Shown here: positions 9,688 through 18,152 of the stretch, in pieces
Layout of the letters: every line of letters starts with the position of its first letter
Numbering within the stretch: the first letter of the stretch is position 1
DNA from: Mycolicibacterium poriferae
Lineage (GTDB): Bacteria; Actinomycetota; Actinomycetes; Mycobacteriales; Mycobacteriaceae
Direction: 5' to 3'
Assembly: GCF_010728325.1 (NCBI RefSeq)
Contig: NZ_AP022570.1
Span: forward strand, 1,240,001-1,304,000
DNA length: 64,000 bases
Program-made: the position numbers and the translations under genes
The notes under the pieces: generated by a model
Databases searched by the model: none
The model's input: the letters and a program-made list of their open reading frames with translations, nothing else
Told to the model about the DNA's origin: nothing

Positions 9688-9693
9688 TAGGCT
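9688..9693 (+). promoter_or_regulatory. Probable -10 box close to the next start
   Basis: TAGGCT ends 9 nt before the ATG at 9703, giving a leaderless or near-leaderless transcript for the following membrane-protein genes. Confidence 0.4.
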
Positions 9694-9702
9694 GACCCGA
9701 CC

Positions 9703-10152
9703 ATGACCCCATCGCCAGCGTCGTCGAACCGGCCCCGCGTCGTCGACATCGCGTTCTGGCTCCTCATCGGCGGGGCGACGATCATGATCGCCGGTGGCCT
9801 GATGGCGGTCTCGGCCACCTACGAGGCGGCACGCTCGGCGCTGCCCGACACCATCACCGACTCCGATGTGCGTAACTACCTGACGATCTACCGGATCAGT
9901 GGGGTCGGCGTCGCGATCGCCGCGGCGGTGTTGGCCTTCCTCGCCGGCCGGGCGCGGCGCGGGGACGCGCGGTTCCGGCGGGCCGTCTTCGGCCTCGTGT
10001 TCGCGATCCTGGTGGTGGTGCTGCTGTTGGCGATCGGCGTCGGGGTCGCGCAGCCGTTGGTGCTGCTCGCGCTGTTGCCGATGCTGGTCGGGGTGGCTCT
10101 GGCCGCCGGGCCGTCGGCGCGCGCCTGGTACGCCGAGGGCGGTCCGAGATGA
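9703..10152 (+). CDS. Four-helix membrane protein of unknown function (paralogue-like of preceding gene)
   Basis: A 149-residue hydrophobic protein with four likely membrane helices (about residues 17-37, 67-85, 96-116, 119-138). The N-terminal VVDIAFWLLIGGATIMIAGG mirrors the first helix of the upstream protein. A charged Arg-rich loop (GRARRGDARFRR) sits between helices 2 and 3. The stop overlaps the next ATG by 4 bp (ATGA). I recognise no named family, and a structural membrane role is all that can be inferred. Confidence 0.7.
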   Translation: MTPSPASSNRPRVVDIAFWLLIGGATIMIAGGLMAVSATYEAARSALPDTITDSDVRNYLTIYRISGVGVAIAAAVLAFLAGRARRGDARFRRAVFGLVFAILVVVLLLAIGVGVAQPLVLLALLPMLVGVALAAGPSARAWYAEGGPR

Positions 10153-10637
10153 GCGCGCCCGCCCCGTCGGAGGTCCTGTTCTACGAGCAGGGCGCCAGCT
10201 GGCTGTGGGTGCTGGCGGGCCCGCTGGCCGGGTTCGCGATGGCGATGATCCAGCTGTCGGCCGGCTACGGCATCCAGTGGGTGGTCCCCGGAATCTTCTT
10301 CGTGCTCGTCACGGTGTTCCTGGCGATCCAGGTCAAGGCGGCACGCATCCACACCTCGGTCGAGCTGACGGTCGACGAGCTGCGGCAGGGCACCGAGATC
10401 ACCCGCACCGACGAGATCGTGCGGATCTACCCGGAAGCCACCGGCGCCGAGACACCCAAATGGCAGTACGCGCGGGCGCTCGGCGAGCTCACCGGGGTGC
10501 CGCGGGGGCGCACCGGCATCGGGCTGCGGCTGACCAACGACCGCAGCGCACAGGCCTGGGCGCGCAAGCACCACCAGCTGCGGGCCGCGCTGACCAACCT
10601 GGTCGAGGAACGCATTCCGCCGGAGCCCTCCGCGTGA
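10149..10637 (+). CDS. DUF3093-family membrane protein
   Basis: A 162-residue protein with two adjacent membrane helices near the N-terminus (about residues 17-35 and 41-62). A soluble C-terminal domain follows, containing the family's ARALGELTGVPRGRTGIGLRLTN block and the AWARKHHQLRAAL segment. These match actinobacterial DUF3093 proteins, whose function is not known. It is coupled to both neighbours: 4 bp overlap upstream, and a GTGA overlap with the 76-codon gene downstream. Together with the preceding genes it forms a small membrane-protein operon behind hemB. Confidence 0.75.
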   Translation: MSAPAPSEVLFYEQGASWLWVLAGPLAGFAMAMIQLSAGYGIQWVVPGIFFVLVTVFLAIQVKAARIHTSVELTVDELRQGTEITRTDEIVRIYPEATGAETPKWQYARALGELTGVPRGRTGIGLRLTNDRSAQAWARKHHQLRAALTNLVEERIPPEPSA

Positions 10638-10864
10638 GGCGCCGTGCCGTGCTCGGGCTGCTCATCGCCGTGCTCGCCGCTGTCGGCTGCTTGTCGAGCT
10701 GGTTGGCGGCCGGCCGCGAGGTCGTCGTCGCGCCGGTGCTCGACGGTGAGCCGTCGACGATGTCGGCGGTGTACTACGCCCCGCTGCTGACGCTGTCGAT
10801 GCTGCTGGCCGCCGCGGCCGGCGTGCTGGCCGTGGTGTCGATCGCTTCCCTCCGCCGCCGCTGA
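10634..10864 (+). CDS. Small two-helix membrane protein (Rv0514-like position)
   Basis: A 76-residue protein read from GTG 10634, which overlaps the DUF3093 stop (GTGA). It begins MRRRAVLGLLIAVLAAVG, a basic start then a helix, has a short external loop with PVLDGEPSTMSAVYY, then a second helix (about residues 48-70), and ends in RRR. The topology suggests both ends are cytoplasmic. Rv0514, at the same place in M. tuberculosis, is also a small membrane protein. The function is unknown. Confidence 0.65.
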   Translation: MRRRAVLGLLIAVLAAVGCLSSWLAAGREVVVAPVLDGEPSTMSAVYYAPLLTLSMLLAAAAGVLAVVSIASLRRR

Positions 10865-10876
10865 TCCCCCTTGTGC

Positions 10877-10937
10877 CGCGAGAGTGCACAGGCGGTAGTT
10901 CTACCGGGCTCCGAGCTACAGGGAATGCACGTTCGCG
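10877..10937. repeat. Dispersed intergenic inverted-repeat element, copy 1 (degenerate left arm)
   Basis: The left arm (10877-10898) and right arm (10916-10937) are 22 bp each and pair at 15 of 22 positions around a 17-bp loop. The right arm, CTACAGGGAATGCACGTTCGCG, is nearly identical (21 of 22) to the right arm of the element at 40381-40443. The element lies between the small membrane-protein operon and the MpaB-like gene, and could act as a terminator or as a mobile palindromic repeat. Confidence 0.65.
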
Positions 10938-10983
10938 CACCCGGCGTTTGGTACAAAGTGCAGAATCTGTAACACTGTGTCTC

Positions 10984-11856
10984 ATGTCGGAGCTTGCTCA
11001 GCGACCCGCGCCCGCCGAACCCGCCCCCGACGCGCTGCCGCTCGGGCCCCAGTCGCTGGTCTGGCGCTGGTTCGGGGACAACCGGATGTATCTGATCGGA
11101 CCCCGGCCCGCCGTGCTGCAGAACATGCTGGCCGATCTCGGCCAGGGGGTCTACGACCACTCGACGTTCTTCGCCGACACCGCCGAGCGGTTGCGGCGCA
11201 CCATCCCGCCGATCTTCAACACCGTCTACGGCTCCGAGGACCAGAACGCCGGCACCCAGGTCCGCGACTTCCACCACCACGTCAGAGGTGATCTGCCCGG
11301 CACGGACGGCAAGCGCTACCACGCACTGGACCCGGACACCTACTTCTGGGCCCACGCCACCTTCGTCGAGCAGGTGCTGTATTTCGCCGACACGTTCGTC
11401 AAGCGGCTGACCGACTCCGAGAAGGAACAGATCTACCTGGAGTCGAAGACCTGGTACCGCCGCTACGGTGTCAGCGACCGCCCGATGCCGGCCACCTACG
11501 CCGAGTTCGAGCAGTACTGGGATCACATGATGGAGCAGGTCCTGGTGGCCCACCCCAGCGCGAAGTACGGCGTCGGTTACGTCACCAAGGGCTTCCCGAG
11601 GCCCAAGGCGGTGCATCCGCTGGTGTGGCGGCTGGTGGCGCCGGTGTTCAACCCGCTGGCCGCGTTCCTGACCACCGGCGGCCTGCCGCCGCGGGCGCGC
11701 CACTTGCTGCAGCTGCCGTGGACCGACCGCCAGGAGCGCCGCTACCAGCGGTTCGCCGCCTTCTGGCGGTCCGCTCCGGTCAACTGGCTCTGGGACCGGC
11801 TACCCATGCGGGTCCGCTACAGCGGATACGCGGTGAAGGGCTATGCCCGGTCCTGA
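10984..11856 (+). CDS. MpaB-type oxygenase (DUF2236) family protein
   Basis: A 290-residue protein of the DUF2236/oxygenase MpaB family, related to latex-clearing protein and fungal mycophenolic-acid MpaB. Members bind haem b through conserved His residues. Candidate family blocks are [20 protein letters not shown] near residue 32, [10 protein letters not shown] near 96, [20 protein letters not shown] near 122, and [11 protein letters not shown] near 174. There is no signal peptide, so it is probably cytosolic. A TetR gene overlaps its 3' end by 14 bp, suggesting a regulator-enzyme pair. Reading was started at ATG 10984 because the family begins shortly before LVWRWFG. The substrate is unknown. 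Confidence 0.85.
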   Translation: MSELAQRPAPAEPAPDALPLGPQSLVWRWFGDNRMYLIGPRPAVLQNMLADLGQGVYDHSTFFADTAERLRRTIPPIFNTVYGSEDQNAGTQVRDFHHHVRGDLPGTDGKRYHALDPDTYFWAHATFVEQVLYFADTFVKRLTDSEKEQIYLESKTWYRRYGVSDRPMPATYAEFEQYWDHMMEQVLVAHPSAKYGVGYVTKGFPRPKAVHPLVWRLVAPVFNPLAAFLTTGGLPPRARHLLQLPWTDRQERRYQRFAAFWRSAPVNWLWDRLPMRVRYSGYAVKGYARS

Positions 11857-12436
11857 CGCGTCCACCGAACTGATCCTCGACGCCGCCGTCGTCGAGTTCG
11901 AACGGCACGGCTTCCGCCGGGTCGCCCTCGACGACGTCGCGCGCCGGGCAGGAGTCAGTCGCACCACGATCTACCGCCGGTTCGCCAACAAGGACGAACT
12001 GGTCGGCGCGGTCATCGAGCGGGAGAACGTCCGGCTCTTCGCCGACATCGCCGCTGAACTCACAAGAGCTGCAACACAATCCAACTACTACGTCGAGGCG
12101 TTCACGCTGTCGATCCTGAAGTTCCGCAGCCACCGGGTGCTGCACCAGATGATCACCGACGAGCCCGGCGTGGTTCTGCAGCTGGCGGGTCGCTACCACC
12201 GCAAGGCCATCGAGAGGATGGCCGACGCCCTGCGGGTCATCTTCCCTCCCGGGTTCGCCGAGCGCATCGGGGCCCCGGCAGTCGACGAACTCGCCGACTG
12301 CATCCTGCGCTACGCCGCGATGGTGTTGCTGCTGCCCAGCGCGCAGCCCCTCGAGACCGCCGACGACATCCGGGCATTCGCGCGGCAGCACTTTCTGCCC
12401 AGCCTGCCCGCCGCATTGCGCTCGGTCGGGGTGTGA
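11843..12436 (+). CDS. TetR/AcrR family transcriptional regulator
   Basis: A 197-residue regulator. The N-terminal helix-turn-helix is clear: [43 protein letters not shown] (residues about 9-51). The C-terminal ligand-binding part is all-helical and has no specific family signature. The ATG lies within the MpaB-like gene (14-bp overlap), so the two are translationally coupled, and it probably controls its own operon. No palindromic operator could be picked out with confidence upstream of 10984 apart from the inverted-repeat element. Confidence 0.88.
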   Translation: MPGPDASTELILDAAVVEFERHGFRRVALDDVARRAGVSRTTIYRRFANKDELVGAVIERENVRLFADIAAELTRAATQSNYYVEAFTLSILKFRSHRVLHQMITDEPGVVLQLAGRYHRKAIERMADALRVIFPPGFAERIGAPAVDELADCILRYAAMVLLLPSAQPLETADDIRAFARQHFLPSLPAALRSVGV

Positions 12437-12477
12437 ACCGTGTTTTGCAGATCACAGTTTCGGGCAGTCCGCATCCC

Positions 12478-12744
12478 ATGGACGCTAACGAGACCTCCGA
12501 TCAGCAACTCACCGAGAAGCCCGAAGTCACCGAGGAACACAAGGAGAAGGCCCGAAAAGTGGCCGAGGCCAACCCCGACAACCAGCCGACGACGACCCTG
12601 CCGGGCACCGGCGGCACCGTCGCCGGAACGGCCGTCAGCGACTGGGTCGACGAGGAGGACAAGGGCAAGATCGAAACCAGCGCTGAAGAGGGCAATGTCG
12701 AGTACCGCAACACCGAGGAGTTCCGCAAGAAGCTCGACGAGTGA
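12478..12744 (+). CDS. Small acidic hydrophilic protein, unknown function
   Basis: An 88-residue, highly charged protein without hydrophobic helices: MDANETSDQQLTEKPEVTEE at the start, a central LPGTGGTVAGTAVSDWVDEED segment, and EYRNTEEFRKKLDE at the end. Composition suggests an intrinsically disordered cytosolic protein. An upstream in-frame GTG (12433) would add 15 hydrophobic-polar residues. I prefer ATG 12478 because the added residues do not look like the rest, although the GTG overlaps the TetR stop (GTGA) and cannot be excluded. The LPGTG string is internal and not followed by a membrane helix, so it is not a sortase signal. Confidence 0.6.
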   Translation: MDANETSDQQLTEKPEVTEEHKEKARKVAEANPDNQPTTTLPGTGGTVAGTAVSDWVDEEDKGKIETSAEEGNVEYRNTEEFRKKLDE

Positions 12745-12774
12745 GGCGCTCTCGCGGGTCGCCGCCGATCCACC

Positions 12775-12780
12775 TAGGCT
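12775..12780 (+). promoter_or_regulatory. Probable -10 box close to the next start
   Basis: TAGGCT ends 8 nt before the GTG at 12789, the same arrangement as at 98 and 26593. Confidence 0.4.
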
Positions 12781-12788
12781 GACTCGAC

Positions 12789-13289
12789 GTGAATGCCCTT
12801 GACCGGGTCGCGCCCGCGTTCATCGACATGGCCCACTCCATCGTCTGGGCGTCGGTGGCTACGGTGGACTCCGACGGCAAACCGCGCACCCGCATCCTGC
12901 ACCCGATCTGGGAGTGGGACGGCACTTATCTGTTCGGCTGGATCGCCACGGTGCCGACACCGCTCAAACGCGACCACGTGGCGGCCCACCCGTGGGTGTC
13001 GGTGAGCTACTGGACCACCAGCCACGACACGTGCGCCGCGGACTGCCTGGTCGAGTGGTACACCGACGACGACACCTGTTCGGCGGTGTGGCAGAAGTTC
13101 GCCTCCGCCCCGCAACCGGTGGGCTATGACCCGGCGATCATCCCGCAGTGGAAAGACGGCCCCACCGCCGAGCAGTTCGCCGCCCTGCGACTGGCCCCGT
13201 ACCGGCTCCGGGTGATGCCCGGCTCCATGCTGACCGCCGGCCGCGGCGAAGTTCTGACCTGGAACGACAGCAGTGGTCGCCGGGACTGA
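12789..13289 (+). CDS. Pyridoxamine 5'-phosphate oxidase family (FMN-binding split barrel) protein
   Basis: A 166-residue split-barrel flavin protein starting with GTG. The first strands, IVWASVATVDSDGKPRTRILHPIWEW, carry the usual PPOX opening (catalysis or cofactor contacts to FMN or F420). A middle GWIATVPTPLKRDHVAAHPWVSVSYW strand set follows. The C-terminus includes RLAPYRLRVMPGSML, typical of general-stress and F420-dependent members. It overlaps the P450 gene by 17 bp, so the two are likely cotranscribed. Cofactor and substrate cannot be told from sequence alone. Confidence 0.82.
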   Translation: MNALDRVAPAFIDMAHSIVWASVATVDSDGKPRTRILHPIWEWDGTYLFGWIATVPTPLKRDHVAAHPWVSVSYWTTSHDTCAADCLVEWYTDDDTCSAVWQKFASAPQPVGYDPAIIPQWKDGPTAEQFAALRLAPYRLRVMPGSMLTAGRGEVLTWNDSSGRRD

Positions 13290-14631
13290 TACCGCCGGCT
13301 TGACGCTGGCGCCGAAGAATCCGCTGCCGTATCGGCAGCTGTTGCGTCTAGTCCGGGCGCTGGACACCGGCCAGCTGGCCATCCGGGGCGCCGGCGGGCC
13401 CGTCACCCGGATCCAGGTGGCGCCGAAATGGCTGTTCCCGCCGTTCGTGGCGGTCTTCTCGCCCGAAGCCATCCGTGACGTCCTCGGCCGCAACGACGCG
13501 TTCTCCGAACGGTGCATCGTGCACGAGGAAGTGCGCGACATGGCCGGCGACAGCCTGTTCGTGCTGCCCAACGAGCCGTGGCGACCGCGCAAGCGGGCGT
13601 TGCAGCCGGTGTTCACCAAACACAACGTGCGTGCGTTCGGCGGCCACATGTCCCGGGCCGCCGAGCAGTTCACCGAGGCATGGTCGACCGGTGGCGAGGT
13701 GGACCTCGACCACGAGTGCCGGCGGCTGACCATGCAATCGCTGGGCCGCTCGGTGCTCGGCGTCGACCTCAACGACAACGCCGACACCATCGCCGAGCAC
13801 ATGCATGTCGCATCGTCGTACACCGCGGATCGGGCGCTGCGCCCGATCCGGGCCCCGCGCTGGCTTCCGACGCCGGCGCGCCGCCGCGCCGCCGCTGCCG
13901 TGCAGTCGATGCTGCAGATCGCCGCCGACATGCTCCAGGCCTGCCGTGCCGACCCGAGCCTGGACGCGCCGCTGGTCCGCGCGCTGATGGACGCCACCGA
14001 TCCGGAGACCGAGCAGGGCCTGTCCGACGAAGACATCTGCAACGATCTGCTGATCTTCATGCTCGCCGGGCACGACACCACGGCCACCGCTCTGACCTAT
14101 GCGTTGTGGGTGCTCGGACACCATCCCGAGGTGCAGGACCGGGTGGCAGCCGAGGCGGCGGCGCTGGGGGACCGCCGATTGGAACCCGCCGACGTGCCGT
14201 ACCTGACCTACACCACCCAGGTGTTCCACGAAGCGCTGCGGCTGTGTCCCCCTGCCGCCGGGGTGGGGCGGATGGCGGTGCGCGACATCGAGGTCGCCGG
14301 CCACCGCGTCGAGGCCGGCACGCTCATAGCCGTCGGAATCTATGCGCTGCACCGAGATCCGGCCATCTGGCCCGATCCGGACCGGTTCGACCCGGACCGG
14401 TTCAGTCCGCAGAACGTCAAAGCCCGCGACCGCTGGCACTACCTGCCGTTCGCCGGTGGTTCGCGCTCGTGCATCGGTGAGCACTTCGCCCGGCTGGAGA
14501 CCACGCTGGCGCTGGCGACGGTGGTACGAAGCCTGCGGGTGTCCTCGCGCGAGTCCGAATTCCCGGTCGACGTGCCGTTCACCACGGTGGCGCACGGGCC
14601 GATCCCAGCCCACGTGACCCCGCGGCGCTGA
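13273..14631 (+). CDS. Cytochrome P450
   Basis: A 452-residue soluble P450. The I-helix oxygen motif is AGHDTTATAL (near residue 265), the K-helix ExxR is EALRLCPP (near 321), and the haem-binding loop is FAGGSRSCIGEHF with the axial thiolate at about Cys400. The PERF-type region reads DRFDPDRFSP. All functional elements are intact. It starts with GTG inside the flavoprotein gene. Redox partners (ferredoxin, reductase) are not encoded nearby. The CYP family number is not assigned, because that needs identity comparison. Confidence 0.93.
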   Translation: MVAGTDTAGLTLAPKNPLPYRQLLRLVRALDTGQLAIRGAGGPVTRIQVAPKWLFPPFVAVFSPEAIRDVLGRNDAFSERCIVHEEVRDMAGDSLFVLPNEPWRPRKRALQPVFTKHNVRAFGGHMSRAAEQFTEAWSTGGEVDLDHECRRLTMQSLGRSVLGVDLNDNADTIAEHMHVASSYTADRALRPIRAPRWLPTPARRRAAAAVQSMLQIAADMLQACRADPSLDAPLVRALMDATDPETEQGLSDEDICNDLLIFMLAGHDTTATALTYALWVLGHHPEVQDRVAAEAAALGDRRLEPADVPYLTYTTQVFHEALRLCPPAAGVGRMAVRDIEVAGHRVEAGTLIAVGIYALHRDPAIWPDPDRFDPDRFSPQNVKARDRWHYLPFAGGSRSCIGEHFARLETTLALATVVRSLRVSSRESEFPVDVPFTTVAHGPIPAHVTPRR

Positions 14632-14668
14632 GCGTAATCTTCGCGGTCTCACCCCGACGCTAGGGCGG

Positions 14669-17293
14669 TCAGATCCGCTCGATGCCCGGCGCCACCCAGT
14701 CGCCCTCGAGCACCGCGTCCTGCGGAACATAGACGCGTAGGTAGACGCGGAAAGCGCCGTCCGGCACCGGGATCCAGTTGACTGTCGGGTCCTGCGGGTC
14801 CTCTTGGGAGAAGACGATGTCGATCGAACCGTCTTCCTGGTAGACCAGGTCGCCCGAGCCTGTGCTGCTGACGGCGTAGATCTCCTGCTCGTTGGGCACC
14901 AGGAATCCGTCGGAGTCGTACACGGTGATGGACCAGAACGCGTCGGCCGGCGGCTCCTGGCCGGGTTCGAAATGCAGCTGATAGGAGTGACGGCCGTTCA
15001 GTCGGCGCAGATTCTCGTCGAGGAATGCGGTGGCGTAATACGCCTCCTCGGGAGTGTTGGCACCCAGCCCGATCTTGGCCACCCCGGCCCGCAGCAGGTA
15101 GTCGGTTCCGTAGTCGCCGATCGCAGGATCCGGGGACGCCCACCCGTCGTTGCGCGCCGCCATGGCGTATTGAGCCACGCTCACCAGGGGACCCAGGAGC
15201 GCCGAGATCGTCCGCACAGCCGCCTGCGCGGCCCACTGCGACGCCGGGCTGAGATCGGCGTCAGAAACCTCCAGTCCGGGCCCGACTCCGACCCGGGCCA
15301 GCTCGGCGAGCTTGTCGGCATCGTCGGTGGGGGGCGGGCTGGCGACCATCGCCGCGCTGATCGCGTCGAGCGCGTCGATCCCGGTCGGCAGCGGCGCTGA
15401 GGTGGTGGTGTCGAAGTCCTCGATCGGATAGGTCGGCGGCTCGCCGGGCGCGGTGATGGTGTACTGGCGCATCAGCGCCACGGCTTCCTGCTGGTCGGCT
15501 TCGTCACCGGCGGCGGTTCTGCCCAGCAGCCAGATGTCGGCGTAGGGCACGACGATGGCCTCCGCATCGGGCGGGATCTCTCCTTGCGGGCCGTCCTCCC
15601 AGACGATTGCGTAACTCGCCGCCTCGGAACCCGTTGTCCGCGAACCGATATAGCCGACCACGTTGGTGTAGGGGTCCATCAGCTGGAAACCGAAGTAGCG
15701 GTCCGCCATGTCGGGATGCGACAGCACCACCGGTCCTTCGCTCAGGTCGAGGTAGGCCAGCGTGTAGAGGGTGTCCACGTTGGGTGCGACGACCAGACGC
15801 TGCTCGGGGTCGACGTAGCTGGTCAGGGCGATCAACGTGTTGGTGCCCGGGGCTTCGTCCTGCAGGCGCTCGGTTTCCAGCAGCGGGTAGCCGTAGAGGT
15901 AGGCCTGGGCGGCCAGCAAGGCCGCCTCGAGCGGTCGGGGTGGCGGGGCGATGCTCACATCTCCGAGCGAGGTCACGGTGACGTGGACGGTCACCGTCGG
16001 CGCCTTGAGAACACCAGCCAGGCCGAGCAGTCCGTAGTAGTGCGCCGGGTTGCCCACGGTGTCGTCGATCGTGACGGTGAACTGGTCGATCACCGCAGAC
16101 CCGTCCGGAACGTCGGGGACGTAGGTGAAGTTGCCGTCTTCGTCGACGACGACGGTGCCGTGGGTGGGGGTGCCGGTGACCGTATAGGTCAGCGAGTCGT
16201 CCTCGAAGTCGGTCGCATTCAGCTCGCCGATGACTGCGCCGTCGGGATTCAGTGTGGTCGCAGCGGTGGGGTCGGCGGCGGGCCGCTGGTTGTTCCGCTT
16301 GTACTGCGATTCGCGCACCACCAGCCACGCCGACGCCAGCAGGCGCGGCAGCGGCAACCCGGGCCCGGGCAGGTCGGTCGCCCATCGTCCCAGCCCCACC
16401 CAGGCCATGATGTCGGCGACGACACTCTTGTAGGTCACCAAAGGCGGGCTCGACACGGCGAGGGTCGTCGCCGGTGTGCTGGCTGCTGGCGGCGTGGTAG
16501 CCGGGTTCTGTTCGTCGTCAACGTTTTTCGACGACACTCGATCACGCAGTGGCTGCGGTTCAGACTCGGCGGACTCCTCGGACATGTGCAGCGTAGATCC
16601 CTGTGTGTCGATTGCGGTGTCTGAATCGTTGGTCTCGCCGGTGTTGGTCGAATCGTCTGTCCCGTCTGAGACTTCGGCCATGCGCGGCGCCGACCGCCGT
16701 TCGCGCTCGCTGCGCTGGTCGTGCTCTGCAGAGGCCTTCTCGTCGCCGGTCGAGGGGATGTCCTGCCTATCGGGGTCGGCGGCGGATTTCGGCGGCAGAT
16801 CGGAATCCGCCGGCAGAGTCGCATCGGACCCCGCCCCGTCGGTGTCGTCCTGGAGGTCGGCTGCGGCTGCGTCCTCGGCCTCGGCCTCGGCTGCGTCTGC
16901 GCCCTCGTCCTGATCTTCAGGCTCGGCTGCGCTCACTTCCTCGGACGCGACCTCGTCTGCGGCCTGCTTCTCCGAGAGGGTTTCGGTGTCCTCCGCGGCG
17001 CGCTCTCGTCGATTCGGCCGGGACCCCGACTGTTCGGAATCGCTCGACGACGGCGCGTCTGCGGCGCGGGGCCCGCGGGACCGGCCGGGCGCGGTGTCGC
17101 CGGTGGACGGACGCGATACCGAGCTCGCGGCACCCTCGGTGTCGTCGGGGGATGCCCAAGCGACCCCTTGGCCGCCGATCAGCGCACACGCCATGCCCGT
17201 GGCCACCGTCAACGCGGGCAGCCAGCGTGGCGCATCGCCGGTGCGGGGTGTGACGGTCCGCTGCACCGCAGCGGCGCTGTTCTCGGGTTTCAC
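14669..17293 (-). CDS. Large secreted protein: acidic linker, Ig/cadherin-like module, DUF1254 and DUF1214 domains
   Basis: An 874-residue GTG-start protein. The N-terminal basic region and helix (PALTVATGMACALIGGQGVAWA, about residues 28-48) form a signal peptide with a likely cut after AWA. Residues 50-280 are a disordered, very acidic Ser/Asp/Glu/Ala-rich stretch. A linker, IMAWVGLGRWATDLPGPGLP followed by YKRNNQRP, precedes a beta-sandwich repeat (about 350-455) with DDSLTYTVTGTPTHGTVVVD, a cadherin/VCBS-like signature. DUF1254 (about 470-600) and DUF1214 (about 760-870, FWSITVYDSDGFLVPN and the Tyr/Arg-rich end) follow. DUF1254/1214 proteins are cell-envelope proteins of unknown activity. 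It is divergent from a TetR gene and probably under its control. Confidence 0.82.
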   Translation of the reverse strand: MKPENSAAAVQRTVTPRTGDAPRWLPALTVATGMACALIGGQGVAWASPDDTEGAASSVSRPSTGDTAPGRSRGPRAADAPSSSDSEQSGSRPNRRERAAEDTETLSEKQAADEVASEEVSAAEPEDQDEGADAAEAEAEDAAAADLQDDTDGAGSDATLPADSDLPPKSAADPDRQDIPSTGDEKASAEHDQRSERERRSAPRMAEVSDGTDDSTNTGETNDSDTAIDTQGSTLHMSEESAESEPQPLRDRVSSKNVDDEQNPATTPPAASTPATTLAVSSPPLVTYKSVVADIMAWVGLGRWATDLPGPGLPLPRLLASAWLVVRESQYKRNNQRPAADPTAATTLNPDGAVIGELNATDFEDDSLTYTVTGTPTHGTVVVDEDGNFTYVPDVPDGSAVIDQFTVTIDDTVGNPAHYYGLLGLAGVLKAPTVTVHVTVTSLGDVSIAPPPRPLEAALLAAQAYLYGYPLLETERLQDEAPGTNTLIALTSYVDPEQRLVVAPNVDTLYTLAYLDLSEGPVVLSHPDMADRYFGFQLMDPYTNVVGYIGSRTTGSEAASYAIVWEDGPQGEIPPDAEAIVVPYADIWLLGRTAAGDEADQQEAVALMRQYTITAPGEPPTYPIEDFDTTTSAPLPTGIDALDAISAAMVASPPPTDDADKLAELARVGVGPGLEVSDADLSPASQWAAQAAVRTISALLGPLVSVAQYAMAARNDGWASPDPAIGDYGTDYLLRAGVAKIGLGANTPEEAYYATAFLDENLRRLNGRHSYQLHFEPGQEPPADAFWSITVYDSDGFLVPNEQEIYAVSSTGSGDLVYQEDGSIDIVFSQEDPQDPTVNWIPVPDGAFRVYLRVYVPQDAVLEGDWVAPGIERI

Positions 17294-17388
17294 TGTGGCG
17301 TGCCTTCCTCTTTACCGGGCGCCTCGATGCGGCGTGCTCGAATACGTGAGACGAGATGCGACGGCTGGCCGCCGGCTGACGAAAGGAA

Positions 17389-17410
17389 TTAGACATGCAT
17401 ACGTGTCTAA
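17389..17410. promoter_or_regulatory. Palindromic operator (TetR-type) in divergent intergenic region
   Basis: Perfect 7-bp arms TTAGACA and TGTCTAA are separated by 8 bp. TAGACA-spacer-TGTCTA is a common shape for TetR-family operators. The site lies between the divergent DUF1254/1214 gene and the TetR gene, so it probably controls both. Confidence 0.65.
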
Positions 17411-17464
17411 ACGCAACCATGTCGACCAACTGCCTCGCTGTCAGGTCGCTGAGCAGGGGGAAAC

Positions 17465-18130
17465 GTGCCCGAGTCTGAGCCCGGAGCGCAGCCGTTGCCG
17501 CGCGGACGGCACAAGCTCAGCAAGTCCGAGGTCCTCGAATCCCAGCGCCAGCGCCTGCTCGTCGCGATGGAGGAACTGGTCAACGAGAACGGATATGCCG
17601 GCGCCAGCGTGCCCAAGGTGGCCAAGCGGGCGCGCGTCACCGACCGGGCCTTCTATGCGTTGTTCGAGGACAAGGCGGCCTGCTTCATCGCCACCTGCGA
17701 ACGTCACGGGGATCAGCTTCGCGATCTCCTCGAGGCGTCCGTGCAACAGATCGAAGCCGCCGAGGACCCCATGGCGGCCTTCGACGCCGGGCTGCACATG
17801 TATCTGCAGTGGTGGATGGATCGGCCCGCCGGTGCCCGCGCATTCTTCGTCGACATCCTCGTCGTCGGCGACCGGGCCTTCGCCTCGCGCGACCGGCGCG
17901 CGAGCATGTTCGCCGATGCACTGCGCCGGATCGCGGTAGTACTGCGTCGCCGGGTCGGCATCGCCGGAGAACCGCAGGACATCGACGCGGTGGCTGCGGC
18001 CGCGCTGGCCAGCGAGCTCGTCGCGCGGTACGTACGGGCCGGTCGCGTCGCCGAACTACCGCTGCTGCATCCGGATCTGCGGCGGGTGCTGCTGCTGTTG
18101 CTGTTGGCGCCGGCGCAGGACGCCAACTGA
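17465..18130 (+). CDS. TetR/AcrR family transcriptional regulator
   Basis: A 221-residue regulator starting with GTG. The helix-turn-helix covers about residues 28-72, with VPKVAKRARVTDRAFYALFEDKAACF as its recognition part. The C-terminal domain is helical, with a long Ala/Leu-rich stretch at the end (LLLLLLAPAQD). A run of GGGGGAAA lies upstream as ribosome-binding region. It is transcribed away from the large secreted-protein gene with 171 bp between. The perfect inverted repeat at 17389-17410 is the obvious candidate operator, implying autoregulation and control of the divergent gene. Confidence 0.87.
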   Translation: MPESEPGAQPLPRGRHKLSKSEVLESQRQRLLVAMEELVNENGYAGASVPKVAKRARVTDRAFYALFEDKAACFIATCERHGDQLRDLLEASVQQIEAAEDPMAAFDAGLHMYLQWWMDRPAGARAFFVDILVVGDRAFASRDRRASMFADALRRIAVVLRRRVGIAGEPQDIDAVAAAALASELVARYVRAGRVAELPLLHPDLRRVLLLLLLAPAQDAN

Positions 18131-18152
18131 CTGCAGCCTGAAGGCCGGTCGC

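Noticed and set aside
12433..12477. GTG 12433 as start of the small acidic protein
   Set aside because: It overlaps the TetR stop, which is attractive, but it adds residues unlike the rest of the protein, while ATG 12478 gives a uniform hydrophilic product. It was not fully excluded.
12595..12620. LPGTG in the small acidic protein as a sortase anchor
   Set aside because: It is internal, with no signal peptide and no following membrane helix or basic tail.
15584..16624. A 346-codon + strand frame opposite the DUF1254/1214 gene
   Set aside because: It is antisense to a gene with clear signal peptide and domains, and is Val/Gly/Arg-rich without motifs.
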